A DNA stretch of 64,000 nt. It comes from Gonocerus acuteangulatus. Taxonomy: Eukaryota > Arthropoda > Insecta > Hemiptera > Coreidae. The translations under genes were made by a program, and so were the position numbers. The stretch lies in the NCBI GenBank assembly GCA_946811695.1, contig OX328124.1, positions 32,425,648 through 32,489,647 of the forward strand, in the 5' to 3' direction. The notes under the pieces were generated by a model. It made no database searches. It was not told the DNA's origin and was given only the letters and a program-made list of their open reading frames with translations. Below are positions 43,991-54,159 of this stretch, one piece after another; within the stretch, counting starts at the first letter, position 1, and every line of letters starts with the position of its first letter.

Positions 43991-44255
43991 TTTTATTTAA
44001 ATATTATTTAATTGTAGTTTATTATTATCACAATTACTCACTTATTTGAGTAGTATAGTAATTAAGTTGAAAATTTAATTTTCTGTTTAAACTCACATTA
44101 TTTAAATTAGTTTTGTATAATTATCTTATCAAAATTCATATCTCAATATAATATATGTAACTAATACACATAATCACTACATGTAATATGCCAAATAATG
44201 GCACGTGTTCAAAATAAATACACTCTTCATAGGGATACTGTGAAGAGGGGGGAAA

Positions 44256-44459
44256 AATTAAATTTTAACGTCCATTATTTTTAACTAAGAATTGTAGGAC
44301 GGGTTATCTATAGGTTACCACCCTTTTCTAGCCAGGATAGGACTGATGCCTTTTCTTTTTTCTGAAGAAAAGCCACCACCCCATAGTGGGAATCGAATCC
44401 ACGACCTTTGGCACGGAGTGTAAAATGCTCACGCCTTAACACGGCCTCCGGGCCTCCAT
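44256..44459 (-). mobile_element. tRNA-derived SINE (family A)
   Basis: Near full length on the minus strand: GGAGGCCCGGAGGCC head, GTGGATTCGATTCCCAC box B, GGCATCAGTCC body, GGGTGGTAACCTATAGAT domain and TTAAAATTTAAT tail. The head has small deletions. Confidence 0.9.
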
Positions 44460-44599
44460 ATTCATGATTAATAATTTATTAGAATTGTAGGTCATTTGAT
44501 TTATTTACGATTAAATATTTATTTATTTGGATTTAGAGCCCGCAACTGGGTGATTTGCTCTATATAGAAGTAAATAATGATTCAATGAATATAATATTC

Positions 44600-44762
44600 A
44601 TTGAATCATTATTCACAGCCCTGATGAAGGCTTGAAGTTCAAGCCGAAACGTCGGCAACAATAAAACTATTTTCACTGTAAAATGTAGTTTTATTAAGAA
44701 GCAAAGACCGAACCCCGACAATCCCTACCTTCGCATCATACGGTCAACGATCTCCTCTCAAT
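44600..44762 (+). mobile_element. Penelope-like (pLTR) fragment with hammerhead motif
   Basis: Starts around the hammerhead motif, then CAACAATAAAACTATTTTCA, GTAAAATGTAGTTTTATTAA, AAAGACCGAACCCCGAC and CGGTCAACGATCTCCTCTCA. The last two blocks recur at 56866-56950 without the ribozyme. No ORF. Confidence 0.6.
44618..44656 (+). ncRNA. Hammerhead-ribozyme-like motif (family A reference)
   Basis: GCC (44618-44620), CTGATGA (44621-44627), extra A, stem II GGCTTG-AAGTT-CAAGCC (44629-44645), GAAAC (44646-44650), GTC, GGC (44654-44656). All core boxes are intact. Stem I is 3 bp (GCC/GGC), stem III is the ACGT dimer type, and predicted cleavage is after C44653. AATAAA follows five bases later. Confidence 0.65.
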
Positions 44763-44765
44763 GAA

Positions 44766-45394
44766 TATATAGCATTTCCAAGTCTATTTCAACCTTTTTC
44801 AAGTCAACTGAAACCTTTTCCAAATCAAATGTCACCCTTTCCGATTCAAATGTAACCCTTTCCAATTCAAATGTAACCCTTTCCAAAACAAATGTAACGC
44901 TTTACAACTCAATTGTCACCCTTTTTATTTCAATTGTAACCGTTTCCATTTCAATTGTCACCATTTTCTTTCAAATTTTGTACAATAACGTATTTTGATG
45001 CATTAAACACGAATCCGTTAAAAAAAAAGTTCGCTTTCAACTAGGAAAGAAGTTATTAAGCACTAACGTTTTCCTAGTTGAAAGCGAACTTTTTTTTTAA
45101 CGGATTAGTGTTTAGTGCATCAAAATACGTTATTGTACAAAATTTGAAAGAAAATGGTGACAATTGAAATGGAAACGGTTACAATTGAAATAAAAAGGGT
45201 GACAATTGAGTTGTAAAGCGTTACATTTGTTTTGGAAAGGGTTTCAACTGATTTGGAAAGGGTTACATTTGAATTGGAAAGGGTTACATTTGAATTGGAA
45301 AGGGTGACATTTAAATTGGAAAGGGTGACATTTGATTTGGAAAAGGTTACAGTTGATTTGGAAAAGGTTCAAATAGACTTGGAAATGCTCTATA
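44766..45394. repeat. 629-bp palindrome built of 21-bp units
   Basis: Left arm 44766-45048, loop 45049-45069, right arm 45070-45394. The outer part of each arm is a 21-bp tandem repeat (consensus TTACATTTGAATTGGAAAGGG in the right arm); I count nine units on the left and eleven on the right, which explains the 42-base difference in arm length. The inner ~100 bases match the single copy at 10070-10180. In the right arm one frame reads VTFELER heptads repeatedly, broken by one TAA. Confidence 0.93.
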
Positions 45395-45687
45395 TAATAT
45401 AATTATTTCTCATGTACCTGTTTTGTTCTTGATCAGAGCAAAGTAGAGAGGCTTTCTTTGTCTATTGTACGACAAAGACAGGTCCGGTTAGCCATCACCC
45501 ATCTCACCTGGAGCTCTCGCCCACCTGTACATTTTTCCTTTGAAGGGTCTTCCACATTGTCAGGTAGTGATGGTCTGGGTTCGAAACGAATTTCTTAAAC
45601 ACAGTAATTACCTACGTCTTGTTGCCTGTAGGAACATCACCTCTTCGGCCTTCTCATGGACTCACATTTCTCTGAGAATAAAAATTG

Positions 45688-45845
45688 TTTTATTTTAATT
45701 TTTTAATGTCCCTTTGTTAATAACGGAGATTTTTCGGGACGGGTTATCCACAGGTTGCCACTCTTTTCTGTCCAGGATAGAGGTGTATTTTTTTAAAAGC
45801 CACCACCCACCAGTGGGGAATTCAACAAAAACCTTAGACACGATT
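45688..45845 (-). mobile_element. tRNA-derived SINE (family A), degraded
   Basis: TAATGTCCCTTTGTTAATAA tail side, GGACGGGTTATCCACAGG domain and AAAAGCCACCACCCACCAGT body are recognisable. The box B region is mutated (GGGAATTCAAC) and the distal head is lost. Confidence 0.75.
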
Positions 45846-46039
45846 AAAATTAAAATATTTTTGGTTATGAAGCTACAATTGAATTATTAAAAATATAATA
45901 TTTGAGGAAGATTAATTCCGGATGTTTCCGTGATTTATAATACTAAACAGAAACTCAAACAATTTTACCTAAAGCTTGCAAGTGTTCAAAACAATTTGGC
46001 ACTCAATACAGGTCAATTTTTTAGCCGAGCTCTTCCTAA

Positions 46040-46230
46040 ACATTGCACCAATGTCGCTGGAGTAATTGTTGCAACAGCTGTTACATTCCTGTCTCTTAAT
46101 TCGGCGAGGTCAGCTGGTGGTGGAGACACATACATACGATTCTTCATGAAACCCACAGGTAGAAATCATATGGGGTCTGTTGGGGTGAACGACTCACCTT
46201 ACTTTTACTAACTCTTGACTTTACTAACTC
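46040..46230 (-). pseudogene. Tc1/mariner-superfamily transposase C-terminal relic
   Basis: The minus strand reads RSPQQTPYDFYLW in one frame and, after a one-base shift, GFMKNRMYVSPPPADLAELR and DRNVTAVATITPATL in the next. This resembles the last catalytic-Asp region (SPD.TP.DFFLWG) and C-terminus of a common arthropod transposase of the mariner type, recalled from general knowledge. The plus-strand frame over the same bases is a shadow. Frameshift and later stops show it is dead. Distinct from the mariner at 50294. Confidence 0.6.
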
Positions 46231-46540
46231 ATTGGCGTCCCGTTCACCCTTTACAAAGGCAGACGGTATCTTTAATACTGCCTTGGATTTTATTATCATT
46301 TGGAGAATCGCAACCGAACTTAATACGGAATGCTTAAATTCTTTGTAAAATGTAAAACACTAAAAGCGCACACTTATTAATGGCCACCTAAAAGTTATCG
46401 TGGTCTTCTTCCCTCATCTAGGCATTTATTGATGATGAAAGTTAAATTAGATTTACGAATTATTATTAAGGTTTCCATTGTTGATACATATATTATTGAC
46501 ATATTTGTATTGACAAATAGAAATAAAGGGAGCTCCATTT

Positions 46541-46714
46541 TTTTTTAGAACGGCGGCATCTGTCCCATTAGCGTCGACATTCATGGTGCAGCCGGGAATC
46601 TTCTCAAGGGGCCCTGAAATGAGAAACATCCCTGCTGCCGGTGGGACTCGAACCCACCATCTCGCCCTTTAAATTTCAAGGCGTTAGCCACTAGACCACA
46701 TGAAGGACCCGGCT
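46541..46714 (-). mobile_element. tRNA-derived SINE (family B)
   Basis: Minus strand: CATGTGGTCTAGTGGCTAAC (box A), GGGTTCGAGTCCCACC (box B), CTCATTTCAGGGCCCC body, GGCTGCACCATGAATGTCG, CGCTAATGGGACAGATGCCG and an A run (plus-strand T9). Same layout as 37453-37635. No clear TSD. Confidence 0.88.
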
Positions 46715-46719
46715 CGAAT

Positions 46720-47860
46720 TATTATTTATTAACTTTTTATACAGAATATGTTTCTTTGTATATATATTCTATTTAGAGATTCGTTCTATCTTGTCAAGTT
46801 CAACCTATGCGTGTAATGTAAATAAACGTAAAGCTGGACTAAAAGTAACTGCCTTGGCACTCTCTAAAGCATGAAAAATGTATTTTGGCTAAAATATATT
46901 GAGGATTAGTTTTGTTGGCTGCAAGGAAAAGTGCTTGGATGATTACTATAAAATTTTGATTTATTTTGTTTTGGATCTGTACGGAGACACTTTTTGTTTC
47001 TTCCTTTCATCTTGTTTATCCCTTTTAGCACTTTCCAAATGAATGTATCTTTAAAGGTTGTACTCATGAAAGCCGTAGATTTTGTAGTCTTTCGCCAAGA
47101 TACTTGGTAAAAGACTACAAATCAGTTCGTTAACCTGCAAAATCCGTCCATTTGGAAGGGATACTCCCATCCTAAATTATTATTTTCCCCTATACATGCC
47201 GTCATCTTTAAGCTAGTAATTAGTACGAATGAATAAATTATCATCTCGCACCCAGAAATTAAAATATTGTCCATAATAAAACTTGCGTATTGATAGAAAA
47301 CTTAATAAGTTTTAGAACGCAAATTTCTGCTTGCCCCCGATTTGTGAACCGTTTAGGCCATTTAAGTGGAATTCAGTTGGTAGAAATTACCGTTTTTTTC
47401 CGGAGAGAAGTGCTATTTCAGAAAAAAAGGGAAGCAAATCACCACTATTATGGACACGCGACCAAATATCTTTCCCCCCCCCCCAATTTTTATCGAGAAG
47501 TATACGTATGTGCGTATGTATACATATATTCAAATCAATAGCTTTTTCAAATATGTTACAATAATATGAAGATGATCTTAATCAATAAAATATGTTTTGT
47601 TTACAACTTTTTGTCTTTGTTATTTCTGACACGATATGGAAATTCATGATAGGCAACGCAATTATTGTACTAAAAAAATAATTATGATAGTTAAAATGAT
47701 TAATTATTTATTCTTTAGTTTTTCCCTGAGTTGGAGTGAAATATCTTTCACTAATCTGTGTGTTAAATTTTTTCATCCCAGTTCAGTTGTGTTACATCAA
47801 CTGGGGCGTGGTTCTATGCGTTGAAAGTTCCAGTGCTTGGCGATCTTAAAAGTTTGGTCG
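46720..47860. other. No recognised gene
   Basis: Contains a C run at 47475-47484. A weak HINE-like stretch may lie around 47330-47420 (CCGGAGAGAAGTGCTA). Otherwise unassigned. Confidence 0.4.
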
Positions 47861-47864
47861 AATT

Positions 47865-48060
47865 TTGTATTCCCTTTCTTATTTTGAACTGTTGACTAGC
47901 TACGACTATCTCCAGGCACACCTACACCGCTTTGGCTCGGCAGAAGACGACAGATGCCTGCTCTGTCACGATGCCATCACGAATGGGAACCACATCGCTA
48001 TGTGGCCCGAACTGGATCCACAGCTTTTAACACCTGGTCGTTGTTGGGAGGTTCGACTCC
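47865..48060 (+). pseudogene. LINE ORF2 knuckle relic (R1-like)
   Basis: LTSYDYLQAHLHRFGSAEDD and RCLLCHDAITNGNH resemble the G.YLHRFG...C..C....H part of R1-like ORF2 C-termini. The final Cys is not in place (H....WPEL) and coding similarity fades after ~48020. Short, unsupported by flanking LINE sequence. Confidence 0.55.
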
Positions 48061-48104
48061 GAATGGCTTATCAGCCATTGGCTAAAAAAATAAAAAATAT
48101 TTCC

Positions 48105-48131
48105 CATACACTGCATGTCATGCAGTGTATG
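48105..48131. repeat. 27-base palindrome
   Basis: CATACACTGCATG, T, CATGCAGTGTATG: 13-bp perfect arms around a single base. Function unknown; may be a small cruciform or a relic of an element end. Confidence 0.8.
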
Positions 48132-48139
48132 AAGCTATC

Positions 48140-49730
48140 CTCTATTATTTGATCGGAAATACCTCTTTGTATGAGTCCATCAAAAAAGGGTCTATCTCAT
48201 ATCATTCTAATATCATTGAGTCAACATTTAGTATGGATTTTATGGCCTGAATGCATTGTAATTTCAATGTCAATATATTTTAATGAAGCATGCCTTGAGG
48301 CAGTTAGGGGCTAAGGTCTGTCAACGATTCGAGATTGTGGCCTGGAATGCTAGATATCTGTGGAACGGTTCAGGAAAGTTGTAAATTTGTATAGAAGTTA
48401 ACAAAACGTCGAAGAACTGACCTACGTATTTAGCAAAAGGTCGGAATGATTGACAAAACCATATTTTGCGAGGGGCAACTGATTGGATTGTGGACTTTAT
48501 GAACGCTTCTTTTTTGTACGTTTGGGTAATGCCCATTATAATTGAACAAGTGTTGCTTCTTCGGAAATTGATTTTTTTTTTGTTGGTATACTCGGAGCCC
48601 GTCATTTGAAGATTGAATTAAAAATCGTCGTTATATGTAGAGCAGCTCTCCTTCCTTCGTTAAAATAAACAATGTCTGGTCATAAAATCATTATTTATTT
48701 AGCCCTTAATTATTTTAAAAGCAGCCTTGACTGAACCCCTTGTCCTTCACTTACCATCATAATGATGAAACGCACTCCAGCTGTAGAGATGTTAGTTGTG
48801 TTCTTAAAGAGATGAGCTCTCGCATTTTGGCTCCTTGACATTTGGGTTAGGAGTGCTTGCCTCCGAGCGTTTGCTCAAGAGTTTATTGCAATAATTGATT
48901 TCAAATCACTCTCAATTCCAGTTTGCTTGTCCTTCCACTCCCAGGTAGCAACGTGAATCAAAATAAGTACAATGGAATGGATTTTATTAGGGAATATGAG
49001 TTTTCATAATATTATTTAGACTAAATTAGCCAGAATTCTCTGCTATCCTGTATTCCTTTCACCTGTAGGCAAGCAGTGCTCCTATATGAAGGTACTGAAA
49101 ACGTTCCTGGTAACCGATACATACTAAATTTGTTTTAAACGTTTTGGAAGGTCATTTGTACATTTAAACACTTCATCTTCTCATAATATACTTTATTTAT
49201 GTTTCACGTGGCCCTACCGGTGGAAGTTCTTCCTTAGTTATGGCGAATATTATGTTTACGTGGCCTGTAAATTAAGAAATAACTTCATTCTGAAGCCACA
49301 CAGCGCTGGAGAAGTTTCTTTCACTCCTCATAGCAGTGCTAGAACTCCGATACTGGAATAGCCTTCATCTGGTCGGTTTTCCACTATCCCAAAATGAGTT
49401 CCCTTGAGGTGATTTGTAAACTTCTCGAAGAGACAAAAGTTACAAGGACTCAAGTCAGGTGAAAAAAGGGCGGTCGAGGGGAGTCGAGGCGCAACAGGGT
49501 TTTTTCACGGGCCAAAAACCTGATATTACACATAATTTTTTGAACACAATAAAAAAAAAACCTGTTTGACAATAAAATCGCTAGGGCCAAGCAAATGACT
49601 CGAGCCAGTTCAAACCCTTACTCAAGGCAGATCAAAAGTTCCCCTGTCGCCACTCCAAGCCCTGCGCCTCCAGTATTACCAGTTCGAACACTACGCTGCA
49701 ACTCTCATCGCTTAATTTACACACTTAAGT
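48140..49730. other. No recognised feature
   Basis: AT-rich; no motif-bearing ORF. A TTTTAAACGTTTTGGAAGG block at 49133 faintly recalls the 'GAAACGTT' flank of hammerhead copies, but the core boxes are missing. Confidence 0.4.
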
Positions 49731-49731
49731 T

Positions 49732-49771
49732 GCTCCTGAAGAGGCTTCTACATACGCGAAACATGTTGAGC
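49732..49771 (+). ncRNA. Hammerhead-like motif with ACATGT stem III
   Basis: GCTC (49732-49735), CTGAAGA (49736-49742), a 15-base stem II region with only GC/GC pairing left, GAA, ACATGT (49761-49766), T, GAGC (49768-49771). GCTC/GAGC is a perfect 4-bp stem I and ACATGT is self-complementary. Cleavage would follow T49767. AGATAAATG lies just downstream. Weak stem II makes activity uncertain. Confidence 0.5.
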
Positions 49772-49779
49772 ACTAGATA

Positions 49780-50293
49780 AATGAATTATACAATGAAAAA
49801 AAAACATTTAACTCCACTTCTTCAAACATTTCAGGAGACACTTAAAACATTCTAGCTCCTATCTGATTTAGAATAAAAAAAATACGTGTTGTTTATATGA
49901 AAAAAAAAAAAAAAATCTTTTATGATTGCCTTACATATACAACAAAAAATCGAGAAAATTGCCTTGGGCAGCTAGGGCGGTTTGAATTTTTTGGAGATAG
50001 TTGGTTTTTGGACTGTTAGACTTACCATGTTTACAAATAAAATTTAATATGGACTAATTATTGAACTGTATAACTGTATATAAACTAACAAACAGGTAAT
50101 AATAAATACTTTTTCTGGTAGGCACCAAAAAAACGTTTCAATCCTGAAATAATTCTGATTAGAAAACAAAAAGATCATGCCAGCTCATGATAAAAATGTA
50201 AACAAACCCCACCCACTGAGGATTATACTGGGAAATACAGTCGAAGAACTGTTCATGTGCATGAGATGTATGGTTCTTGCACTGTACAAAATA
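49780..50293. other. No recognised feature
   Basis: Flank of the mariner element. Two A runs and AT-rich sequence. Confidence 0.5.
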
Positions 50294-51581
50294 TAGGGTT
50301 GGCAAATAAGTCCTTTCGGTTTTTGTATTCATGTTTTGTTTACAATATGTCACATTTATCTGATGCAATTAATCCCAACAGAGGATTGTTTATCCTATTT
50401 GTAATATGTAAACAGTTATGTCTGTCGACACTTGTTAAGATTAGGTCAGTATTGCGTTTGTGATCCAGCTGAGAAGATGGACGGTAATTTATTGCATTAT
50501 AGGCATATTTTGCTGTATTATTTCAAAAAAGGAAAGCGAGCTGCAGAGGCTCATAAAAAAATATGCGGGGTCTATGGGGATAAAGCCTTAAAAGAGCGCA
50601 CGTGCCAAAATTGGTTTGCCAAGTTTAGGGCAGGCAATTTTGACATAAACGACGCACCAAGACCTGGTCGTCCACAAGAAATTAAAAGCATTGATGTTAA
50701 GGCTATAGTCGATCAAAATCCTTCCCAATCAGTGCGAGACATTGCTGAGGCCCTAGATATATCACATGCAAGCGTAGAAAATCATTTGCGGAAGCTCGGC
50801 TACGTTTCTAGGCTGGATGTTTGGGTCCCCCACTCTCTGACCGAAGCCAACTTGGCAAAACGCATTTCCATTTGCGATTCCCTGCGAAAACTTCAAGAAA
50901 ACGATCCATTTCTTAAAAGACTTGTGACAGGGGATGAAAAGTGGATTGTCTACGATAATGTGGTGCGAAAAAAATCTTGGAGACCTAGCAACGAACCACC
51001 TGGAACCACATCTAAAGCGGGATTGCACCCAAAGAAGATAATGCTTTCTGTATGGTGGGATTTCAAGGGTGTGATTTTTTACGACCTGCTGCCACAAGGT
51101 AAATCAATCGATTCCACTCTATACTGCTCACAATTAACAAAATTGAATGAATCAATTCGACGAAAACGCCCAGAACTGGCAAATCGAAAGGGTGTCGTCT
51201 TCCATCATGATAATGCCAGGCCCCACACTTCGTTAGTCACCCGCAACAAATTGTTAGCCCTTGGATGGGATCTTTTGCCCCACCCTCTCTATTCACCGGA
51301 CCTTGCTCCTAGTGACTACCACTTATTCCGGTCTCTACAAAATTCCTTAGGTGGAAAACGGTTTGAAAACGAACAGGGTGTCAGGGAGCACCTTGATCAT
51401 TTTTTCGCTAATAAACCACAGACATTCTATGAGCATGGGATTATTCAGCTGATGGAGAGATGGGGTAAAGTAATAGAAAATAATGGACATTACATTGTAG
51501 ATTAAAATAAAAATTATGTTCAAAATATACAATAGTTTTCTTTCAACTTAAAAAACCGAAAGGACTTATTTGCCAACCCTA
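50294..51581 (+). mobile_element. Complete mariner element, 1288 bp
   Basis: Terminal inverted repeats of 31 bp match exactly: 50294-50324 (TAGGGTTGGCAAATAAGTCC...) and 51551-51581. TA dinucleotides flank both ends (50292-50293, 51582-51583). Between them is one uninterrupted transposase gene. TIR start and length fit the mellifera-type mariners. Every part needed for mobility appears intact, so this is the youngest-looking DNA transposon in the window. Confidence 0.96.
50477..51505 (+). CDS. Mariner transposase (DD34D), intact
   Basis: 342 codons, the usual ~345-residue mariner length. The ATG at 50477 gives MDGNLLHYRHILLYYFKKGK, matching the normal N-terminus; a frame open further upstream (50432) lies within the 5' UTR of the element. 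Residues ~1-110 form the paired helix-turn-helix DNA-binding region, with NWFAKFRAGNFDINDAPRPG and RP. WVPHSLTE (about residues 116-123) is the linker motif. Catalytic aspartates are D153 (VTGDEKW), D245 (FHHDNARPH) and D280 (YSPDLAPSDYHLF); 34 residues separate the last two. The enzyme cuts at the TIRs and inserts at TA. No stop or frameshift. Untranslated flanks are ~180 and ~75 bases, normal for the family. Host activity is unproven. Confidence 0.96.
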   Translation: MDGNLLHYRHILLYYFKKGKRAAEAHKKICGVYGDKALKERTCQNWFAKFRAGNFDINDAPRPGRPQEIKSIDVKAIVDQNPSQSVRDIAEALDISHASVENHLRKLGYVSRLDVWVPHSLTEANLAKRISICDSLRKLQENDPFLKRLVTGDEKWIVYDNVVRKKSWRPSNEPPGTTSKAGLHPKKIMLSVWWDFKGVIFYDLLPQGKSIDSTLYCSQLTKLNESIRRKRPELANRKGVVFHHDNARPHTSLVTRNKLLALGWDLLPHPLYSPDLAPSDYHLFRSLQNSLGGKRFENEQGVREHLDHFFANKPQTFYEHGIIQLMERWGKVIENNGHYIVD

Positions 51582-51589
51582 TATTTGTC

Positions 51590-52108
51590 GTTTAATATCT
51601 CCAGTATTAGAAACACCGTTTGGTAGACTATATTTAAGGAATCCATGTTAATCGAAAACTCAATTTCGAAAAGAATGGTGTTTGGATGATTTTTGCATTG
51701 CAAGGTTCAAATGTATTATGTTATGATAAAGTGTTTTAATGTATAAATGACTTTCGGCCATTTTTAAAATAAATTATTGAGAACAACCGGTCAGAATTTT
51801 ATAATACTAAATTTGGTTACACTCTGGGGAACTAAAGGTATGAAAAGATCAATATTCTAAAGCTTTTAGTTCGTTCTAATTAACATTATTAGTATTTTAA
51901 TTCAGAATACAGTAAATTAGGATTTAAATAAATTACTTATAGAATTCTCATTCTAAGCATGTAATGAAGCAATGGATATTTCATTCCGGTGAGAATCTGT
52001 TCTAAGTAGTTTGAAGCTAAACCTATCAGTAAATATAATATAAGTTCCTTAGAACGTGTGTCAGCCGAAAACCTCGTGCCGGCAATTAAAAAAATTATTG
52101 CTACTTAC
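51590..52108. other. No recognised feature
   Basis: AT-rich sequence; if the candidate exon below is real, this would be its downstream intron on the minus strand. Confidence 0.35.
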
Positions 52109-52195
52109 CTTCAATGTTAATGAGGTTCTCGCACGGAGCAGCAGCTATCAGATTCTTGTTAAAAACTTGTTGTACAACTTCCTTGTTTCTTACAA
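52109..52195 (-). CDS. Candidate 87-nt host exon (speculative)
   Basis: On the minus strand a good splice donor (GAAG|GTAAGTAG, donor at 52108-52101) follows a frame that stays open back to a TTTAG acceptor-like site at 52196. The 87 bases give 28 full codons, KEVVQQVFNKNLIAAAPCEN in the middle and LINIE at the end, with phase 1 on both sides. The other two frames contain stops. The segment is slightly GC-richer than its flanks. I do not recognise the protein; upstream polypyrimidine is weak. It could be chance in 64 kb, but it is the best host-exon candidate I saw. Confidence 0.3.
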
Positions 52196-52199
52196 CTAA

Positions 52200-53740
52200 A
52201 CCTAATATTTAATTTATTAATATTAGATTATCAACGGGATCTTCCTAATATACAGCAGCAAACCAAAATAAATAATATTTTGGTTTGCTGCTCATTTGAA
52301 ATTAAAATAGGTCGTTTAAATTATCATAGTTTTGTCCAAAAATGATATGTATACATTTAGGAACACATATACAATAATTATAACATTAATGATATAAAAA
52401 AATCTAGATTGACTGTTTCTTAAATTTGAAAAATATATAAGAAATTCCTTCTCAACTGATGGTCTAGCAAACCTAATGATCTTTTTTAGCGTTAAATTTC
52501 TACATTTTAGGCTGAATGGGTAGCCTATTATTCTCTAAAAGTCTATAGATATCTAGACTAGGCGTCTAGAATCAAAACAAGACACATCACTATTTTTACG
52601 ATTTTGAGACAGTTGATTTTGAACAGTTGATTTTGAACAGTTGATTTTACAACTTCAAAATGTCCTCTATTTTCTGGTAAAGAAAACAATTTTCAAACCA
52701 CACTAGATCATGCTGTTTTTTAATGCTGAAGTGGAAAGTTGGATTCAAAATAAGACATACATCAGTGAATTTTTAAACTACACATCAAAAATAGAAATTC
52801 CTTCAAAATAGATTATATAACAGATAAACTTCTTAAATTCCTCAAAAACATTCTTCTGTGATACTTGCAACCTGTAAGAAAAATATAAACATAACACTTG
52901 TACTGTTTTTGGTGTTTTTTGAATAAATTGGTTTCAATGTGTCTTGTTTTGATTATAAAAATTCATGTGTGTTCCATGTTCACAAAACTTCAGGAGCCAA
53001 GTTATAAGAGAGTTTTTACTAGCACATACATAGGAAAACCCGTTACTTACTCTCTAAAGAAAAAAAAAATGGGAGAAAAAACAAGAAGCATAAGACTCTT
53101 TTAAGGATTCTGTGGACAGAGTTTTTGGAAACACTCTCTACAGACCAATTGGGGTCGGGGAAAAACAGTGCCAAGCAACATTTCTAACAAAACTTATATG
53201 TTGGATATTATGTGAGACTAAAAGTCTATGATGCAAATGCTACTAATATATGACTACAAGCTCTGTATGCTACTTAATTTTGTTGCCACTAACCATTTCA
53301 GCTGATAGTCCCACATAATATACAACATTTAGAAGCTACAGTTCAGTTTTGTTAAAAATGTTGCTTGGCACTGTTTTGCCCCGCCCCTTCAATTGTACAA
53401 CGCTTATTGATTGCTCAAGGACGCGAGATGATTCTGTGTTGATGAATAGGGTGAAATATTTTTCCAGGATGTCATATCAAGGAAGATAGTACGCCAACAT
53501 GATAGCAGATTATTCTTACACAATCGTCCGTGTAACAGAATATAGAAACCTATACCCTGTCCCAAGATTGACCAAAGGGAATAATACAACTTTTCATTTT
53601 TAAAAAGAGTAAACATATTATGTTAAATAGATCATGAAGGAATAAACTTTTCTTCGATTATCAAACTATAAGAAAACGTATGCGCAATTAATTGTAATTG
53701 AATATTAAAAGAAGATTTACAAACATAGTTAAAACATATC
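52200..53740. other. No recognised feature
   Basis: AT-rich. Contains a direct repeat of ACAGTTGATTTTGA (52608-52640) and a short inverted pair around TTTGGTTTGCTG (52255-52295). No gene evidence. Confidence 0.45.
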
Positions 53741-53756
53741 ACAAGACAAAATGTCC

Positions 53757-53830
53757 ACTCGCAGGAACTGCGTCATCTTAGCGCGGTTCAGTTTTCATCC
53801 CTAGTGTCATTTGGGAAGATTGAAATAGAA
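53757..53830 (-). repeat. HINE-like end fragment
   Basis: Minus strand: AAATGACACTAGGGATGAAA, ACTGAACCGCGCTAAGATGA and CGCAGTTCCTGCGAGTGGAC. The same three blocks occur at 1955-2016 and 63400-63450, so it is a repeat family with no coding part. Confidence 0.6.
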
Positions 53831-53859
53831 ACCGTTATTATTTTGGTTCAACCTTTCCC

Positions 53860-53936
53860 CCGTAAACATGTAACAATATAACGAGCAAGTCGCTACTCTG
53901 CGGGCTCGTAAATACAATGAATAAATAAATAAATCC
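53860..53936 (+). repeat. LINE 3' end fragment
   Basis: GAGCAAGTCGCTACTCTGCG, GGCTCGTAAATACAATGAAT and AAATAAATAAAT resemble the end of the LINE at 8648-8700 (GAGCAAGTCGCCAAAAGTTG...AATAAATAAATA). Only the tail is present. Confidence 0.6.
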
Positions 53937-54028
53937 TCCGTAAACAAAGGGCCCGTTACCAAGGGGCAGCGTACCCTTATACCTGGAATGGCACCCACCA
54001 CTGGTTGGTCAGCCTAACTACTACAAAT

Positions 54029-54030
<2 letters not shown>

Positions 54031-54091
<61 letters not shown>

Positions 54092-54141
54092 GGCGCATCG
54101 ACATAATTCTTGGCCATTAGCGCCGAGAGCCAGGGTGCAGC
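54031..54141 (-). mobile_element. 5'-truncated SINE (family B) with long A-tail
   Basis: Minus strand: CTGCACCCTGGCTCTCGGCG, CTAATGGCCAAG, GTCGATGCGCCGT and then ~59 A (plus-strand T run 54031-54089). CTACAAATAG (54021-54030) and CTACAAACAG (54142-54151) form a 10-bp TSD with one mismatch. The long pure A-tail suggests a young insertion. Confidence 0.87.
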
Positions 54142-54159
54142 CTACAAACAGTTATTTCA

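Noticed and set aside
44766..45394. Perfect-read foldback artefact
   Set aside because: Arms differ by two 21-bp units and several substitutions, so they are not a simple copy of one read strand.
45930..46211. 93-codon plus-strand frame as a gene
   Set aside because: The minus strand over the same bases carries recognisable, frameshifted transposase motifs, so the plus frame is a shadow.
50762..51097. 111-codon minus-strand frame
   Set aside because: Antisense shadow of the mariner transposase.
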